From: Pseudomonas oryzicola
GTDB taxonomy: Bacteria > Pseudomonadota > Gammaproteobacteria > Pseudomonadales > Pseudomonadaceae
Assembly (NCBI RefSeq): GCF_014269185.2
Contig: NZ_JABWRZ020000001.1
Coordinates: 1,513,001 to 1,577,000 of the forward strand
Length of the DNA: 64,000 bases
Direction of reading: 5' to 3'
Part shown: one piece after another, positions 1 through 8,630 of the stretch
How the letters are laid out: every line of letters starts with the position of its first letter
Numbering within the stretch: the stretch's first letter is position 1
Notes under the pieces: generated by a model
Seen by the model: the letters and a program-made list of their open reading frames with translations, nothing else
What the model was told of the DNA's origin: nothing
The model's database searches: none
Made by a program: the position numbers and the translations under genes

Positions 1-530
1 ACCGCTTCGGTATCGTCCAGCGCCTGGAGTTCTACAGCGACAGGGACCTGGCCACCATCGTCAGTCGCTCGGCCGGCATCCTCGGCCTGGCCATCGAGGA
101 CCAGGGCGCCTACGAGATCGCCCGCCGGGCCCGTGGCACGCCGCGTATTGCCAACCGCCTGCTGCGCCGCGTGCGCGACTACGCCGAGGTGCGCGGCAAG
201 GGCCAGATCACCAAGGCCGTGGCCGACATGGCGCTCAACCTGCTGGACGTCGACGAGCGCGGTTTTGACCATTCCGACCGCCGCCTGCTGCTGACCATGA
301 TCGAGAAGTTCGACGGTGGCCCGGTGGGGGTGGACAACCTGGCCGCCGCCATCAGCGAAGAGCGCCACACCATCGAGGATGTGCTCGAACCGTACCTGAT
401 CCAGCAAGGCTACATCATGCGTACCCCGCGTGGCCGTGTGGTCACCCGGCATGCCTACCTGCACTTCGGCCTGAATGTGCCTGGGCGCCTGGGGGAGGGT
501 GGGGATTTTTCCGAAACGGGCGATGACTGA
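1..530 (+). CDS. ruvB: Holliday junction branch migration ATPase RuvB, C-terminal part (5' end outside window)
   Basis: The reading frame is open from the first bases of the window (codons from position 3) to a TGA at 528-530, giving about 175 residues of the C-terminal portion. It holds the end of the AAA+ lid region ([20 protein letters not shown]) and the winged-helix DNA-binding domain ([43 protein letters not shown]), all characteristic of RuvB. RuvB forms the hexameric motor that drives branch migration with RuvA during recombination and repair. The Walker A part lies upstream, outside the window. Its position before ybgC-tolQ matches pseudomonad gene order. Identification is firm; only the missing 5' end is unknown. 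Confidence 0.95.
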   Translation, partial: RFGIVQRLEFYSDRDLATIVSRSAGILGLAIEDQGAYEIARRARGTPRIANRLLRRVRDYAEVRGKGQITKAVADMALNLLDVDERGFDHSDRRLLLTMIEKFDGGPVGVDNLAAAISEERHTIEDVLEPYLIQQGYIMRTPRGRVVTRHAYLHFGLNVPGRLGEGGDFSETGDD

Positions 531-655
531 CAGATCGAAAACGGCTTTTCGTGGTCCTAGCGCTGGCACGCCGAGGGTGCGCTGGCAATAAGACATAAAT
601 GAAGAAAAAACAGTTGCCACAGCGGATTGGCAAGCTGAGGAGTAAGCACTAGAGT

Positions 656-1108
656 ATGCGCGCGCAAAATGGCCTGGAACCGTTCGCACACCGTTGTCGC
701 GTCTATTACGAAGATACCGATGCCGGTGGCGTGGTGTATTACGTCAACTACCTGAAATTCATGGAGCGTGCGCGCACCGAGCGTCTGCGGCACCTGGGCT
801 TTTCCCAGGCGCAGCTGGCCGGAGAAAACCTGTTGTTCGTGGTCCATTCCAGCGAAGCGCGTTACCACGCGCCGGCGCGCCTGGACGACGAGCTGAGGGT
901 CACCGCGCATGTCACTGAACTCAATCGCGCCAGCCTGCGCTTCGTACAGCAGGTCTGGCGAGAAAAGGATGAAACGCTGCTCTGCGAAGGGCAGTTCCTG
1001 GTGGCCGCCGTGCGCGCCGACACTTTCAAACCCCGAGCCATACCCCCGGAGCTGCGCGACGCCTTTGCGGCGGACGGCTCGGGTAATCAATCGAATGCAG
1101 GAGAATAA
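656..1108 (+). CDS. ybgC: Tol-Pal-associated acyl-CoA thioesterase YbgC
   Basis: This 150-residue protein has the hot-dog-fold 4-hydroxybenzoyl-CoA thioesterase signature near its N-terminus ([19 protein letters not shown]), including the catalytic Asp and the following HotDog helix. Family members hydrolyse short acyl-CoA or acyl-ACP esters in the cytoplasm and are the conserved first gene of tol-pal operons. The ATG at 656 follows a GAGGAG at about 637-642, a slightly long spacing. tolQ begins 2 bases after the stop, so the genes are surely co-transcribed. The gap of about 125 bases after ruvB probably holds the operon promoter, but I could not pick a convincing -35/-10 pair. Confidence 0.93.
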   Translation: MRAQNGLEPFAHRCRVYYEDTDAGGVVYYVNYLKFMERARTERLRHLGFSQAQLAGENLLFVVHSSEARYHAPARLDDELRVTAHVTELNRASLRFVQQVWREKDETLLCEGQFLVAAVRADTFKPRAIPPELRDAFAADGSGNQSNAGE

Positions 1109-1110
1109 GC

Positions 1111-1806
1111 GTGGAAGCTAACGTCGTCGACCATACCTCCATGTGGAGTCTGGTCAGCAATGCCAGCGTGGTGGTACAGCTGGTAATGCTGACCCTGGTG
1201 GCCGCCTCGGTCACTTCATGGATCATGATCTTCCAGCGCAGCACCATGCTGCGCGCCGGTCGTCGTGCGCTGGATGCCTTCGAGGAGCGCTTCTGGTCGG
1301 GCATCGACCTGTCCAAGCTGTACCGCCAGGCAGGCAGCAACCCGGATCCGGATTCCGGTGTCGAGCAGGTGTTCCGTGCCGGCTTCAAGGAATTCTCGCG
1401 CCTGCGCCAGCAGCCGGGGGTTGACCCTGACGCGGTCATGGAGGGCGTTGCCCGTGCCATGCGCGTGGCCATCTCGCGCGAGGAAGAAAAACTCGAGCAG
1501 AGCCTGCCGTTCCTCGCCACCGTCGGTTCGACCAGCCCGTACATCGGCCTGTTCGGTACCGTGTGGGGCATCATGAACTCGTTCCGCGGCCTGGCCAGCG
1601 CCCAGCAGGCCACCCTGGCCACGGTCGCCCCGGGTATCGCCGAAGCGCTGGTTGCCACTGCCATCGGCCTGTTCGCGGCAATCCCGGCGGTCATCGCCTA
1701 CAACCGCTTCTCGGCGCGCAGCGAAGTGCTGATCGGTCGTTACTACACCTTCGCCGACGAGTTCCAGGCGATCCTGCACCGCAAAGTGCACACCAGCGAA
1801 GAGTAA
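1111..1806 (+). CDS. tolQ: Tol-Pal inner membrane proton channel subunit TolQ
   Basis: The 231-residue TolQ/ExbB/MotA-family protein has three predicted membrane segments, at about residues 15-38, 132-155 and 172-195. The cytoplasmic loop lies between the first two, and the conserved segment TSPYIGLFGTVWGIMNSF opens the second. TolQ forms the stator-like pentamer around TolR and uses the proton motive force to energise TolA during outer membrane constriction at division. The start is GTG at 1111, 8 bases after AGGAG (1098-1102) at the end of ybgC. tolR follows after 14 bases. Length and motifs are normal for the family. Confidence 0.96.
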   Translation: MEANVVDHTSMWSLVSNASVVVQLVMLTLVAASVTSWIMIFQRSTMLRAGRRALDAFEERFWSGIDLSKLYRQAGSNPDPDSGVEQVFRAGFKEFSRLRQQPGVDPDAVMEGVARAMRVAISREEEKLEQSLPFLATVGSTSPYIGLFGTVWGIMNSFRGLASAQQATLATVAPGIAEALVATAIGLFAAIPAVIAYNRFSARSEVLIGRYYTFADEFQAILHRKVHTSEE

Positions 1807-1820
1807 TCAGGTAGAAGCCC

Positions 1821-2273
1821 ATGGCCCGAGTTCGCCACAAACGCAAGCCCGTCGCCGAGATGAACGTGGTGCCCTACATCGACGTGATGCTGGTGCTGCT
1901 GGTCATCTTCATGGTGACGGCGCCCATGCTCAACCAGGGCGTGAAGGTCGACCTGCCCAAGGTTTCCAGCGAAGCCTTGCCGCAGGACAACAACGTCCAG
2001 ATCCTCACCATCTCCATCAAGGCCGACAAGACCTATTACTGGAACCTCGGCAGCGAAGTCGATACCGACAAGCAGATGGACAAGGCCATGACCTTGCCTG
2101 CAATGACCGACGCGGTGACCAAGATCATTGCCGCCGGCCGTGACCAGGGCAAGCAGACCCAGGTGTTCATTCGTGGCGACAAGGCTGTCGACTATGGCGC
2201 GGTCATGGGTGCCATGGGCGGGTTGCAGAAGGCCGGTGTCGGTAACGTTGGCCTGATTACCGAGGCGCCCTGA
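1821..2273 (+). CDS. tolR: Tol-Pal inner membrane protein TolR
   Basis: A 150-residue TolR/ExbD protein with a short basic cytoplasmic N-terminus, one membrane helix at about residues 18-40 carrying the conserved proton-conducting Asp (D21 in VVPYIDVMLVLLVIFMV), and a periplasmic domain. It works inside the TolQ ring as the proton-coupled rotor/peptidoglycan clamp. The stop codon overlaps the tolA start by one base (TGATG at 2271-2275), indicating translational coupling. Confidence 0.96.
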   Translation: MARVRHKRKPVAEMNVVPYIDVMLVLLVIFMVTAPMLNQGVKVDLPKVSSEALPQDNNVQILTISIKADKTYYWNLGSEVDTDKQMDKAMTLPAMTDAVTKIIAAGRDQGKQTQVFIRGDKAVDYGAVMGAMGGLQKAGVGNVGLITEAP

Positions 2274-3382
2274 TGCAACAGCGAGAGCCATCCGCCTCGG
2301 AAAGCTACTTCTGGCCCAGTGTCTGGGCCATCGGCCTGCATGTGCTGGTGTTTGCCCTGCTGTTCGTCAGTTTTGCCATGACGCCTGAGCTGCCGCCATC
2401 CAAGCCGATTGTTCAGGCTACCCTGTACCAGCTCAAGTCCAAGAGCCAGGCGACCACCCAGACCAATCAGAAGATTGCCGGGGAAGCGAAGAAAACCGCT
2501 TCGCGCCAGACCGAGGTCGAGCAGCTGGAGCAGAAGAAGGTTGAGCAGGAGGCCGTGAAGGCCGCGGAACAAAAGAAAGCTGACGCCGCTCAAAAGGCCG
2601 AAGAGGCTCGCGAGGCTGCCGAAGCCAAGAAAGCCGAGGCCGCCGCCGAAGCCGCCAAGGCTGCCGAGGCCAAGAAAGCCGCCGAAGCCAAGAAGGCCGA
2701 GGAAGCGAAGAAGGCCGCCGAGAAGCAGCAGGCCGACATCGCCAAGAAGAAGGCCGAGGAAGAAGCCAAGAAAAAAGCCGAAGAAGAGGCCAAGAAAGAG
2801 GCCGCTGAAGAGGCGAAGAAACAAGCCGCCGAGGACGCCAAGAAAAAGGCGGCCGAAGAGGCCAAGAAGAAAGCAGCCGAGGACGCCAAGAAGAAAGCGG
2901 CAGCCGAGGAAGCGAAGAAAAAGGCAGCTGAAGAGGCCAAGAAAAAGGCCGCTGCAGACGCCCAGAAGAAAAAGGCACAGGAAGCGGCCCGCAAGGCGGC
3001 GGAGGACAAGAAAGCCCAGGCCCTGGCCGAGCTGTTGTCCGACACCACCGAACGGCAGCAGGCGCTGGCCGACGAGCAGGGTGACCAGGTGGCCGGCGAC
3101 TTCGACGACCTGATCCGCTTGCGCGCGGCCGAGGGCTGGGCACGTCCGCCTTCCGCGCGCAAGGGCATGACGGTGGTCCTGCAGATCAACATGTTGCCGG
3201 ACGGTACCATCACCAACGTCAGCGTGGCCCGGTCCAGTGGTGACGGCCCGTATGACAGTTCGGCGGTGGCTGCGGTGAAGAACATCGGTCGCCTGACCGA
3301 AATGCAGGGTATGAAGCCGAGCGATTTCAACCAATATCGTTCGTTCAAGATGACATTTACACCTGAGGATCTAGCGTTGTGA
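2273..3382 (+). CDS. tolA: Cell envelope integrity inner membrane protein TolA
   Basis: A 369-residue protein with the three-domain TolA layout: one N-terminal membrane helix (about residues 12-33), a long Lys/Ala/Glu-rich helical spacer (about 60-265, built from [16 protein letters not shown] repeats), and a globular C-terminal domain (about 275-369) that contacts Pal/TolB across the periplasm. The spacer DNA at 2590-3010 is low-complexity and repetitive and might vary in length between strains. The start overlaps the tolR stop and its last codons overlap tolB by 4 bases, so expression is tightly coupled. Confidence 0.95.
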   Translation: MQQREPSASESYFWPSVWAIGLHVLVFALLFVSFAMTPELPPSKPIVQATLYQLKSKSQATTQTNQKIAGEAKKTASRQTEVEQLEQKKVEQEAVKAAEQKKADAAQKAEEAREAAEAKKAEAAAEAAKAAEAKKAAEAKKAEEAKKAAEKQQADIAKKKAEEEAKKKAEEEAKKEAAEEAKKQAAEDAKKKAAEEAKKKAAEDAKKKAAAEEAKKKAAEEAKKKAAADAQKKKAQEAARKAAEDKKAQALAELLSDTTERQQALADEQGDQVAGDFDDLIRLRAAEGWARPPSARKGMTVVLQINMLPDGTITNVSVARSSGDGPYDSSAVAAVKNIGRLTEMQGMKPSDFNQYRSFKMTFTPEDLAL

Positions 3383-4680
3383 TTAAACGTCTGAGAGGGC
3401 TGCTGGTCATGCTGTGCTGCGTGGCAGGCATGGCCGTGGCAGAGGAAAAGAACATCCTGGTCACCAGCGGCAGCGACCGGGCCACGCCCATCGCGGTAGT
3501 GCCGTTCGGTCTGCAGGGCGGCAGCGTGCTGCCGGAAGACATGGCCGACATCATCGGTAACGACCTGCGCAACTCCGGCTACTACTCGCCGATTCCGCGG
3601 CAGAACATGATCAGCCAGCCGTCGCAGGCCAGCGAAGTGATCTTCCGTGACTGGAAGGCACTGGGCGCACAGTATGTGATGGTCGGCAGCATCGTGCCGT
3701 CGGGCGGTCGCCTGCAGGTGCAGTACGCGCTGTTCAACGTCGCCACCGAGCAGCAAGTGCTGACCGGTAGCGTGGCGGGCAGTGTCGACCAGCTGCGCGA
3801 CATGGCGCACTACATTTCCGACCAGTCGTTCGAGAAGCTCACCGGCATCAAGGGTGCGTTCTCCACCCGCATGCTGTATGTGACGGCCGAGCGTTTCTCC
3901 ACCAATAACACCCGCTACACCCTGCAGCGTTCGGACTATGACGGTGCGCGTGCTGTCACTCTGTTGCAATCGCGTGAGCCGATCCTGTCGCCACGCTTTG
4001 CACCGGATGGCAAGCGTATCGCCTATGTCTCGTTCGAGCAGAAGCGTCCACGCATCTTCATCCAGCACATCGATACCGGCCGCCGCGAGCAGGTCACCAA
4101 CTTCGAAGGCCTGAATGGCGCGCCAGCCTGGTCGCCGGACGGTACGCGCCTGGCGTTCGTGCTGTCGAAGGACGGTAACCCGGACATCTACGTGATGAAC
4201 GTTGCGTCGCGCCAGATCAGCCGTGTCACCGCAGGCCCGGGCATCAATACCGAACCGTTCTGGGGCAAGGATGGCAACACCCTGTACTTCACCTCCGACC
4301 GTGGCGGCAAGCCGCAGATCTACAAGCAGTCGGTCGGTGGTGGTGGCGCCGAGCGTGTAACCTTCGTCGGTAACTACAACGCTAACCCGAAACTGTCGGC
4401 GGACGAAAAGACCCTGGTGATGATCCATCGCCAGCAGGGCTTCACCAACTTCAAGGTTGCGGCCCAGGATTTGCAACGCGGAAGTGTAAAGATTCTCTCG
4501 GAGACGAGTCTTGATGAGTCTCCCACTGTTGCGCCAAACGGCACCATGCTAATCTACGCCACCCGCCAGCAGGGCCGGGGAGTCTTGATGCTCGTGTCGC
4601 TGAATGGCCGCGTGAGGCTCCCACTTCCTACCGCTCAAGGCGAAGTCAGAGAACCGTCCTGGTCCCCTTACCTGAACTGA
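3379..4680 (+). CDS. tolB: Tol-Pal periplasmic beta-propeller protein TolB
   Basis: The 433-residue precursor starts at GTG 3379, overlapping the tolA stop. A Sec signal peptide (residues 1-21, cleavage after AVA) is followed by the TolB N-terminal domain and a six-bladed beta-propeller. Propeller repeats are visible as [49 protein letters not shown] and [17 protein letters not shown]. TolB binds Pal and TolA in the periplasm and controls Pal mobilisation at the division site. Length and repeat number are as expected. Confidence 0.96.
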   Translation: MIKRLRGLLVMLCCVAGMAVAEEKNILVTSGSDRATPIAVVPFGLQGGSVLPEDMADIIGNDLRNSGYYSPIPRQNMISQPSQASEVIFRDWKALGAQYVMVGSIVPSGGRLQVQYALFNVATEQQVLTGSVAGSVDQLRDMAHYISDQSFEKLTGIKGAFSTRMLYVTAERFSTNNTRYTLQRSDYDGARAVTLLQSREPILSPRFAPDGKRIAYVSFEQKRPRIFIQHIDTGRREQVTNFEGLNGAPAWSPDGTRLAFVLSKDGNPDIYVMNVASRQISRVTAGPGINTEPFWGKDGNTLYFTSDRGGKPQIYKQSVGGGGAERVTFVGNYNANPKLSADEKTLVMIHRQQGFTNFKVAAQDLQRGSVKILSETSLDESPTVAPNGTMLIYATRQQGRGVLMLVSLNGRVRLPLPTAQGEVREPSWSPYLN

Positions 4681-4733
4681 TTGCGGCGTAATACTTTTGC
4701 TTAACACACTGGGGTTTCATTAGGAGTTTCACG

Positions 4734-5234
4734 ATGGAAATGCTGAAGTTTGGTAAATTTGCTGCGCTGGCTCTGGCCATGGCCGTAGCTGTAGGTTGCT
4801 CCTCGAAGGGCGGTGACAACGCAGGCGAAGGCGCTGCTGTAGATCCGAACGCTGGCTACGGTGCCAACGCTGGTGCTGTTGACGGTTCCCTGAGCGAAGA
4901 AGCTGCTCTGCGCGCAATCACCACCTTCTACTTCGAATACGACAGCTCGGACCTGAAGCCAGAAGCCATGCGCGCTCTGGACGTTCACGCCAAGGACCTG
5001 AAAGCCAACGGCAACCGCGTTGTTCTGGAAGGCAACACCGACGAGCGCGGCACCCGCGAGTACAACATGGCTCTGGGTGAGCGTCGTGCCAAGGCTGTCC
5101 AGCGCTACCTGGTTCTGCAGGGCGTTTCCCCTGCTCAGCTGGAACTGGTCTCCTACGGTGAAGAGCGTCCGGTTGCCACTGGCAACGACGAGCAGTCCTG
5201 GGCTCAGAACCGTCGCGTAGAACTGCGTAAGTAA
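4734..5234 (+). CDS. pal: Peptidoglycan-associated lipoprotein Pal (OprL)
   Basis: A 166-residue lipoprotein. The signal peptide ends in an AVGC lipobox with Cys22 as the acylated residue. After a short Gly/Ala-rich linker comes an OmpA-like domain (about residues 60-166) with the peptidoglycan-binding motif [19 protein letters not shown]. It anchors the outer membrane to peptidoglycan and partners with TolB. RBS AGGAG at about 4722. The 53-base gap after tolB is larger than the other gaps in the cluster. As I recall, oprL and the next gene form a separate transcript in P. putida, but I could not identify the promoter by eye. Confidence 0.96.
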   Translation: MEMLKFGKFAALALAMAVAVGCSSKGGDNAGEGAAVDPNAGYGANAGAVDGSLSEEAALRAITTFYFEYDSSDLKPEAMRALDVHAKDLKANGNRVVLEGNTDERGTREYNMALGERRAKAVQRYLVLQGVSPAQLELVSYGEERPVATGNDEQSWAQNRRVELRK

Positions 5235-5240
5235 GTTCTC

Positions 5241-6047
5241 ATGCGTATGGGCCGCCGTGTAGTAACCGTCCTCGCACTCAGCCTGCCGCTCGCGGCCTGG
5301 GCTGAGGTTCCTGTAGTTGATGACAACGTGGGCAGTTATCCGCCTGCGGGTTATGGCACGAGCGGCGCCTATGCCGGGTCAGGGGCTTCGGCCCCTGCCT
5401 CTGCACAGGGCCAGCTGTTCATGCAGCTGCAACAGATGCAGGATCAGCTTTCCCGCCAGCAAGGCATCATCGAAGAGCTGCAGAACGATGTGTCGCGCAT
5501 GAAGCAGGAAAACCTGGAGCGATACCAGGACCTGGACCGTCGCATCAACAGTGGCGCCGCGCCTGCCGCGACCCCTGACAATTCCTCCGGTGGTGGTGCC
5601 TCCAGTGCCGCCCCCGATGCAGCAGCAGGTGCTGCTGCGCAACAACCGGCCGCCAGTAGCGAGCCCGGTGATCCGGCGAAAGAAAAGCTCTACTACGATG
5701 CCGCTTTCGACCTGATCAAGCAGAAAGACTTCGACAAGGCCAGCCAGGCGTTCAACGCCTTCCTGCGCAAGTACCCCAACAGCCAGTATGCCGGCAATGC
5801 CCAGTACTGGTTGGGTGAGGTGAACCTGGCCAAGGGCGACCTGCCAGCCGCCAGCCAGGCCTTCGCCCAGGTCAGCCAGAAGTATCCGAAGCACAGCAAG
5901 GTACCGGATTCGCTGTACAAGCTGGCCGATGTCGAGCGCCGCATGGGCCATAACGACAAGGTCAAGGGTATCCTGCAGCAAGTCATCAGCCAGTATCCTG
6001 GCACCTCGGCCGCGCAACTGGCCCAACGTGACCTGCAGAAGCTCTGA
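5241..6047 (+). CDS. cpoB: Cell division coordinator CpoB (YbgF)
   Basis: A 268-residue periplasmic protein. The signal peptide is about residues 1-21 (cleaved after AAWA). A trimerising coiled coil (about 55-98, LQQMQDQLSRQQGIIEELQN) and an Ala/Pro-rich linker precede three TPR repeats (about 150-268; YYDAAFDLIKQKDFDKASQA, AQYWLGEVNLAKGDLPAASQ). CpoB links Tol-Pal function to PBP1B-dependent septal peptidoglycan synthesis. It starts 6 bases after the pal stop and is followed by a strong terminator at 6066-6091, which closes the tol-pal operon. Confidence 0.94.
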   Translation: MRMGRRVVTVLALSLPLAAWAEVPVVDDNVGSYPPAGYGTSGAYAGSGASAPASAQGQLFMQLQQMQDQLSRQQGIIEELQNDVSRMKQENLERYQDLDRRINSGAAPAATPDNSSGGGASSAAPDAAAGAAAQQPAASSEPGDPAKEKLYYDAAFDLIKQKDFDKASQAFNAFLRKYPNSQYAGNAQYWLGEVNLAKGDLPAASQAFAQVSQKYPKHSKVPDSLYKLADVERRMGHNDKVKGILQQVISQYPGTSAAQLAQRDLQKL

Positions 6048-6065
6048 GCCGTACCGTTTGAAAGA

Positions 6066-6091
6066 AACCCGCGCCTGTCGCGGGTTTTTTC
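6066..6091 (+). terminator. Rho-independent terminator closing the tol-pal operon
   Basis: The stem AACCCGCG (6066-6073) pairs with CGCGGGTT (6079-6086) across a 5-base loop and runs into a T tract. It lies 19 bases past the cpoB stop and separates the tol-pal operon from queE. Confidence 0.9.
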
Positions 6092-6207
6092 GTTAGAATC
6101 ACTGCCCTTTTTTCGTAAACACGCTGTTGCGGATAACGCTATGTCGAGTCCGCGACAGTGCCTGACGGAGGCGGACAGCCTGTTTAGCTGTCACGCCCGT
6201 GGCGAGC

Positions 6208-6855
6208 ATGCAAGACACATTACGCATCACCGAAGTCTTTTACTCTTTGCAGGGTGAAACACGAACGGCTGGGCTGCCCACAGTATTCGTGCGGCTCACC
6301 GGTTGCCCCCTGCGCTGCCAGTATTGCGACAGTGCCTATGCCTTCAGTGGCGGCACCCTTCGCACCCTCGATTCGATCCTGGAGCAGGTCGCCAGCTTCA
6401 AGCCGCGCTATGTCTGCGTGACTGGTGGCGAGCCATTGGCCCAGCCCAATGCCTTGCCGCTGCTGCAGCGCCTGTGTGATGCCGGTTACGAGGTTTCGCT
6501 GGAAACCAGCGGTGCGCTGGATATTTCCGGCACCGATACCCGAGTCAGCCGTGTGGTCGACCTGAAGACCCCCGGCTCCGAGGAGTCGCACCGTAACCGC
6601 TACGAGAACATCGAACAGCTGACCCGCAATGACCAGGTCAAGTTCGTCATCTGTTCCCGCGAGGACTACGACTGGGCGGTTTCCAAACTCATCCAGTACA
6701 ACCTCGCCGAGCGTGCCGGTGAGGTGCTGTTTTCGCCCAGCTATCACCAGGTGAATGCCAGCGAGCTGGCCGACTGGATCGTCGCCGACAACCTGCCAGT
6801 GCGTTTTCAGCTGCAGCTGCACAAGCTGCTGTGGAACGATGAACCCGGACGTTGA
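6208..6855 (+). CDS. queE: 7-carboxy-7-deazaguanine synthase QueE
   Basis: A radical SAM enzyme that converts 6-carboxy-tetrahydropterin to 7-carboxy-7-deazaguanine in queuosine (preQ0) synthesis. The 4Fe-4S motif CX3CX2C is C33/C37/C40 ([14 protein letters not shown]), followed by the SAM-binding GGEP motif (VTGGEPLAQ). I chose ATG 6208 (215 residues, [10 protein letters not shown]...) because family members begin this way. An in-frame GTG at 6199 would add three residues. queC begins 13 bases after the stop, so the pair is an operon. The other queuosine steps (folE, queD, queF) are not in the window. Confidence 0.93.
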   Translation: MQDTLRITEVFYSLQGETRTAGLPTVFVRLTGCPLRCQYCDSAYAFSGGTLRTLDSILEQVASFKPRYVCVTGGEPLAQPNALPLLQRLCDAGYEVSLETSGALDISGTDTRVSRVVDLKTPGSEESHRNRYENIEQLTRNDQVKFVICSREDYDWAVSKLIQYNLAERAGEVLFSPSYHQVNASELADWIVADNLPVRFQLQLHKLLWNDEPGR

Positions 6856-6868
6856 GGAGCAACTACAC

Positions 6869-7543
6869 ATGAGCGAGAAGCGCGCAGTAATCCTGTTGTC
6901 CGGTGGCCTGGATTCGGCCACCGTGGTCGCCATGGCCAAGGCCGAAGGCTATAGCTGCTATACCATGAGCTTCGACTATGGCCAGCGCCACCGCGCCGAG
7001 CTGAACGCCGCCGCCCGCGTTGCCCGCGACCTGGGCGTGGTCGAGCACAAGGTGATTGGCCTGAACCTGAACGGCATCGGCGGCTCGGCATTGACCGACA
7101 CCAGCATCGAGGTGCCGGAAACTCCAGGAGAAGGCATCCCGGTCACCTACGTGCCGGCGCGCAACACCGTGTTCCTGTCGCTGGCCCTGGGTTGGGCAGA
7201 AGTGCTGGAAGCCCGCGACATTTTCATCGGCGTCAACGCCGTGGATTATTCCGGCTACCCGGACTGCCGCCCCGAGTTCGTCGAAGCCTTCGAGCGCATG
7301 GCCAACCTGGCGACCAAGGCCGGTGTCGAAGGGCGGGGCTTCCGCATCCAGGCGCCGCTGCAGAGCATGAGCAAGGCGCAGATCGTGCAGGCCGGCATCG
7401 CCCGTGGTGTGGACTACAGCCTGACTGTTTCCTGCTACCAGGCCGATGATGACGGCCGTGCCTGCGGCAAATGCGACAGCTGCCGCCTGCGTGCCGAAGG
7501 CTTCAAGGCAGCCGACGTTGCGGACCCGACGCGATATTTTTAA
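6869..7543 (+). CDS. queC: 7-cyano-7-deazaguanine synthase QueC
   Basis: A 224-residue ATP-dependent enzyme turning 7-carboxy-7-deazaguanine plus ammonia into preQ0. The PP-loop SGGLDSATV is at residues 10-18. The C-terminal zinc-binding cysteines ([18 protein letters not shown]) are intact. The frame is open further upstream, but ATG 6869 has a GAGGAG (6854-6859) in front, and a longer start would overlap queE for over 100 bases. Confidence 0.95.
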   Translation: MSEKRAVILLSGGLDSATVVAMAKAEGYSCYTMSFDYGQRHRAELNAAARVARDLGVVEHKVIGLNLNGIGGSALTDTSIEVPETPGEGIPVTYVPARNTVFLSLALGWAEVLEARDIFIGVNAVDYSGYPDCRPEFVEAFERMANLATKAGVEGRGFRIQAPLQSMSKAQIVQAGIARGVDYSLTVSCYQADDDGRACGKCDSCRLRAEGFKAADVADPTRYF

Positions 7544-7562
7544 AAAAAGTTGTGGTGGGGTG

Positions 7563-7590
7563 TTGATTTCCCGTTAGAAATCAGTATTAT
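7563..7590 (+). promoter_or_regulatory. Probable sigma-70 promoter of tRNA-Lys
   Basis: TTGATT (7563-7568), a 16-base spacer and TATTAT (7585-7590) lie just upstream of the tRNA. The bases after the -10 are GC-rich (ACGCGCC), the discriminator type usual for stringently controlled stable RNA promoters. Confidence 0.65.
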
Positions 7591-7604
7591 ACGCGCCATC
7601 CAAC

Positions 7605-7680
7605 GGGTCGTTAGCTCAGTTGGTAGAGCAGTTGGCTTTTAACCAATTGGTCGTAGGTTCGAATCCTACACGACCCACCA
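7605..7680 (+). tRNA. tRNA-Lys (anticodon TTT)
   Basis: A 76-base cloverleaf with CCA encoded at 7678-7680. The acceptor stem GGGTCGT pairs with ACGACCC. The D arm TAGCTCAGTTGGTAGAGCA and the T arm AGGTTCGAATCCT are canonical. The anticodon loop CTTTTAA reads TTT (Lys, AAA/AAG codons). It is transcribed from its own promoter and ends at the terminator at 7694-7727. Confidence 0.97.
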
Positions 7681-7693
7681 TATGCAGTATGTC

Positions 7694-7727
7694 AAAGCCC
7701 GCTACCGGCAACGGTGGCGGGCTTTTT
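7694..7727 (+). terminator. Terminator downstream of tRNA-Lys
   Basis: A long stem, AAAGCCCGCTACCG pairing with CGGTGGCGGGCTTT around a GCAA tetraloop, is followed by TTT. It begins 14 bases after the tRNA CCA end. Confidence 0.88.
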
Positions 7728-7773
7728 CGTTTTTGGGCCTGCCTCATCGCGGCAGGCCGGCTGTAGGTAGCCG

Positions 7774-8535
7774 CTACGCTTCCGGAGCCTTGAAAGGCAT
7801 CAATGGCGAGCTGTGGGTAGTGTGCCTGGCCTCGAGTTCGGTTGCGCTCCGTTTATTCAGCTTCAATCGCTTGTAGTTGGCGACAGGCTTGGACCTAGAG
7901 GCTTCAATGGCATCCAGAAATGCCGAAGGATTGTCGAGTGGCAGGGAATTGAGCATGCTTATGTCCAGTTCCCACCACCTGCTGTTCAGCAGTCGCTCGA
8001 TGACGTCGTCGGAGTGTCGAAAGCGGATGATTCTGGCCGGGTTGCCGCCCACGATCGCATAGGGCGGCACGTCTCGGGATACCAGCGCCTGCGTTGCTAT
8101 GATGGCCCCTGTTCCCACCGTCACGCCTTCAAGTATTGTCGCTCCAGCTCCGATCCAGACGTCGTGGCCAATGTTGGCGTAGGAAAGTTCTGGTACATAG
8201 GAAAGCCGACTGTTTTCATACTGGAACGGGTGCGTACTCACCCAGGTTGATGGATGCGTATTCTTTTCCTGGCCAATGGTGCATCCAGATCCGATTGAGC
8301 AGAAGCGACCGATCGAGGCTACTAGCGACAGCGTGCAATTACTCCGTATGTAGGTGTGCGCGCCGATGCTGACTTGCCGGGACTCGATGCGAATATGGCC
8401 GAGCTGGACCGGTGCCTCGATGTGGGCCTCTGCAGCCTTGCTGAAGGTGCTGGTGCCGGCTGCGATCTTCCCGCCAGATTCTCTGATCAACCTCTTGTAA
8501 CGGGTTTCCTTCAGAATTTTCAGAGGATTAAGCAT
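7774..8535 (-). CDS. Hexapeptide-repeat (CatB/XAT-type) acyltransferase, probably acquired
   Basis: A 253-residue left-handed beta-helix acyltransferase. Hexapeptide turns run from about residue 35 to 165 (IGAHTYIRSNCTLSL, IGRFCSIGSGCTIGQ, IGHDVWIGAGATIL, VGTGAIIATQALV). THPF supplies the likely catalytic His, and the family ending is VGGNPARIIRFR. Such enzymes transfer acetyl or other acyl groups to sugars, drugs or surface polysaccharides; the substrate cannot be told. The start is ATG 8535 with GGAG upstream; the frame extends to a TTG at 8553. Sampled lines are about 50-53% GC, clearly below the neighbours. The position directly after tRNA-Lys suggests horizontal acquisition. No direct repeat of the tRNA 3' end was found. 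Confidence 0.82.
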   Translation of the reverse strand: MLNPLKILKETRYKRLIRESGGKIAAGTSTFSKAAEAHIEAPVQLGHIRIESRQVSIGAHTYIRSNCTLSLVASIGRFCSIGSGCTIGQEKNTHPSTWVSTHPFQYENSRLSYVPELSYANIGHDVWIGAGATILEGVTVGTGAIIATQALVSRDVPPYAIVGGNPARIIRFRHSDDVIERLLNSRWWELDISMLNSLPLDNPSAFLDAIEASRSKPVANYKRLKLNKRSATELEARHTTHSSPLMPFKAPEA

Positions 8536-8630
8536 GCTTCCGGGCTCCGCCAAATTTCACGTGATCATAGCAAATTGACCCTGATCATGGTCGCATGGCT
8601 GGCGCGATGGCGGCGCGTACCGCCCCCGGC

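Noticed and set aside
2192..4476. Minus-strand frames opposite tolA/tolB with long Leu/Gly/Phe or Ala/Ser-rich stretches
   Set aside because: They mirror the Lys/Ala/Glu repeats of tolA and have no family resemblance.
6100..6207. Possible preQ1 riboswitch before queE
   Set aside because: The leader contains some dyad-like bases but I could not align it with the conserved core of any preQ1 class; searching with covariance models would be needed.
7605..8630. Genomic island attachment site at tRNA-Lys
   Set aside because: No direct repeat of the tRNA 3' end and no integrase were seen; kept only as a hypothesis for the low-GC acetyltransferase.
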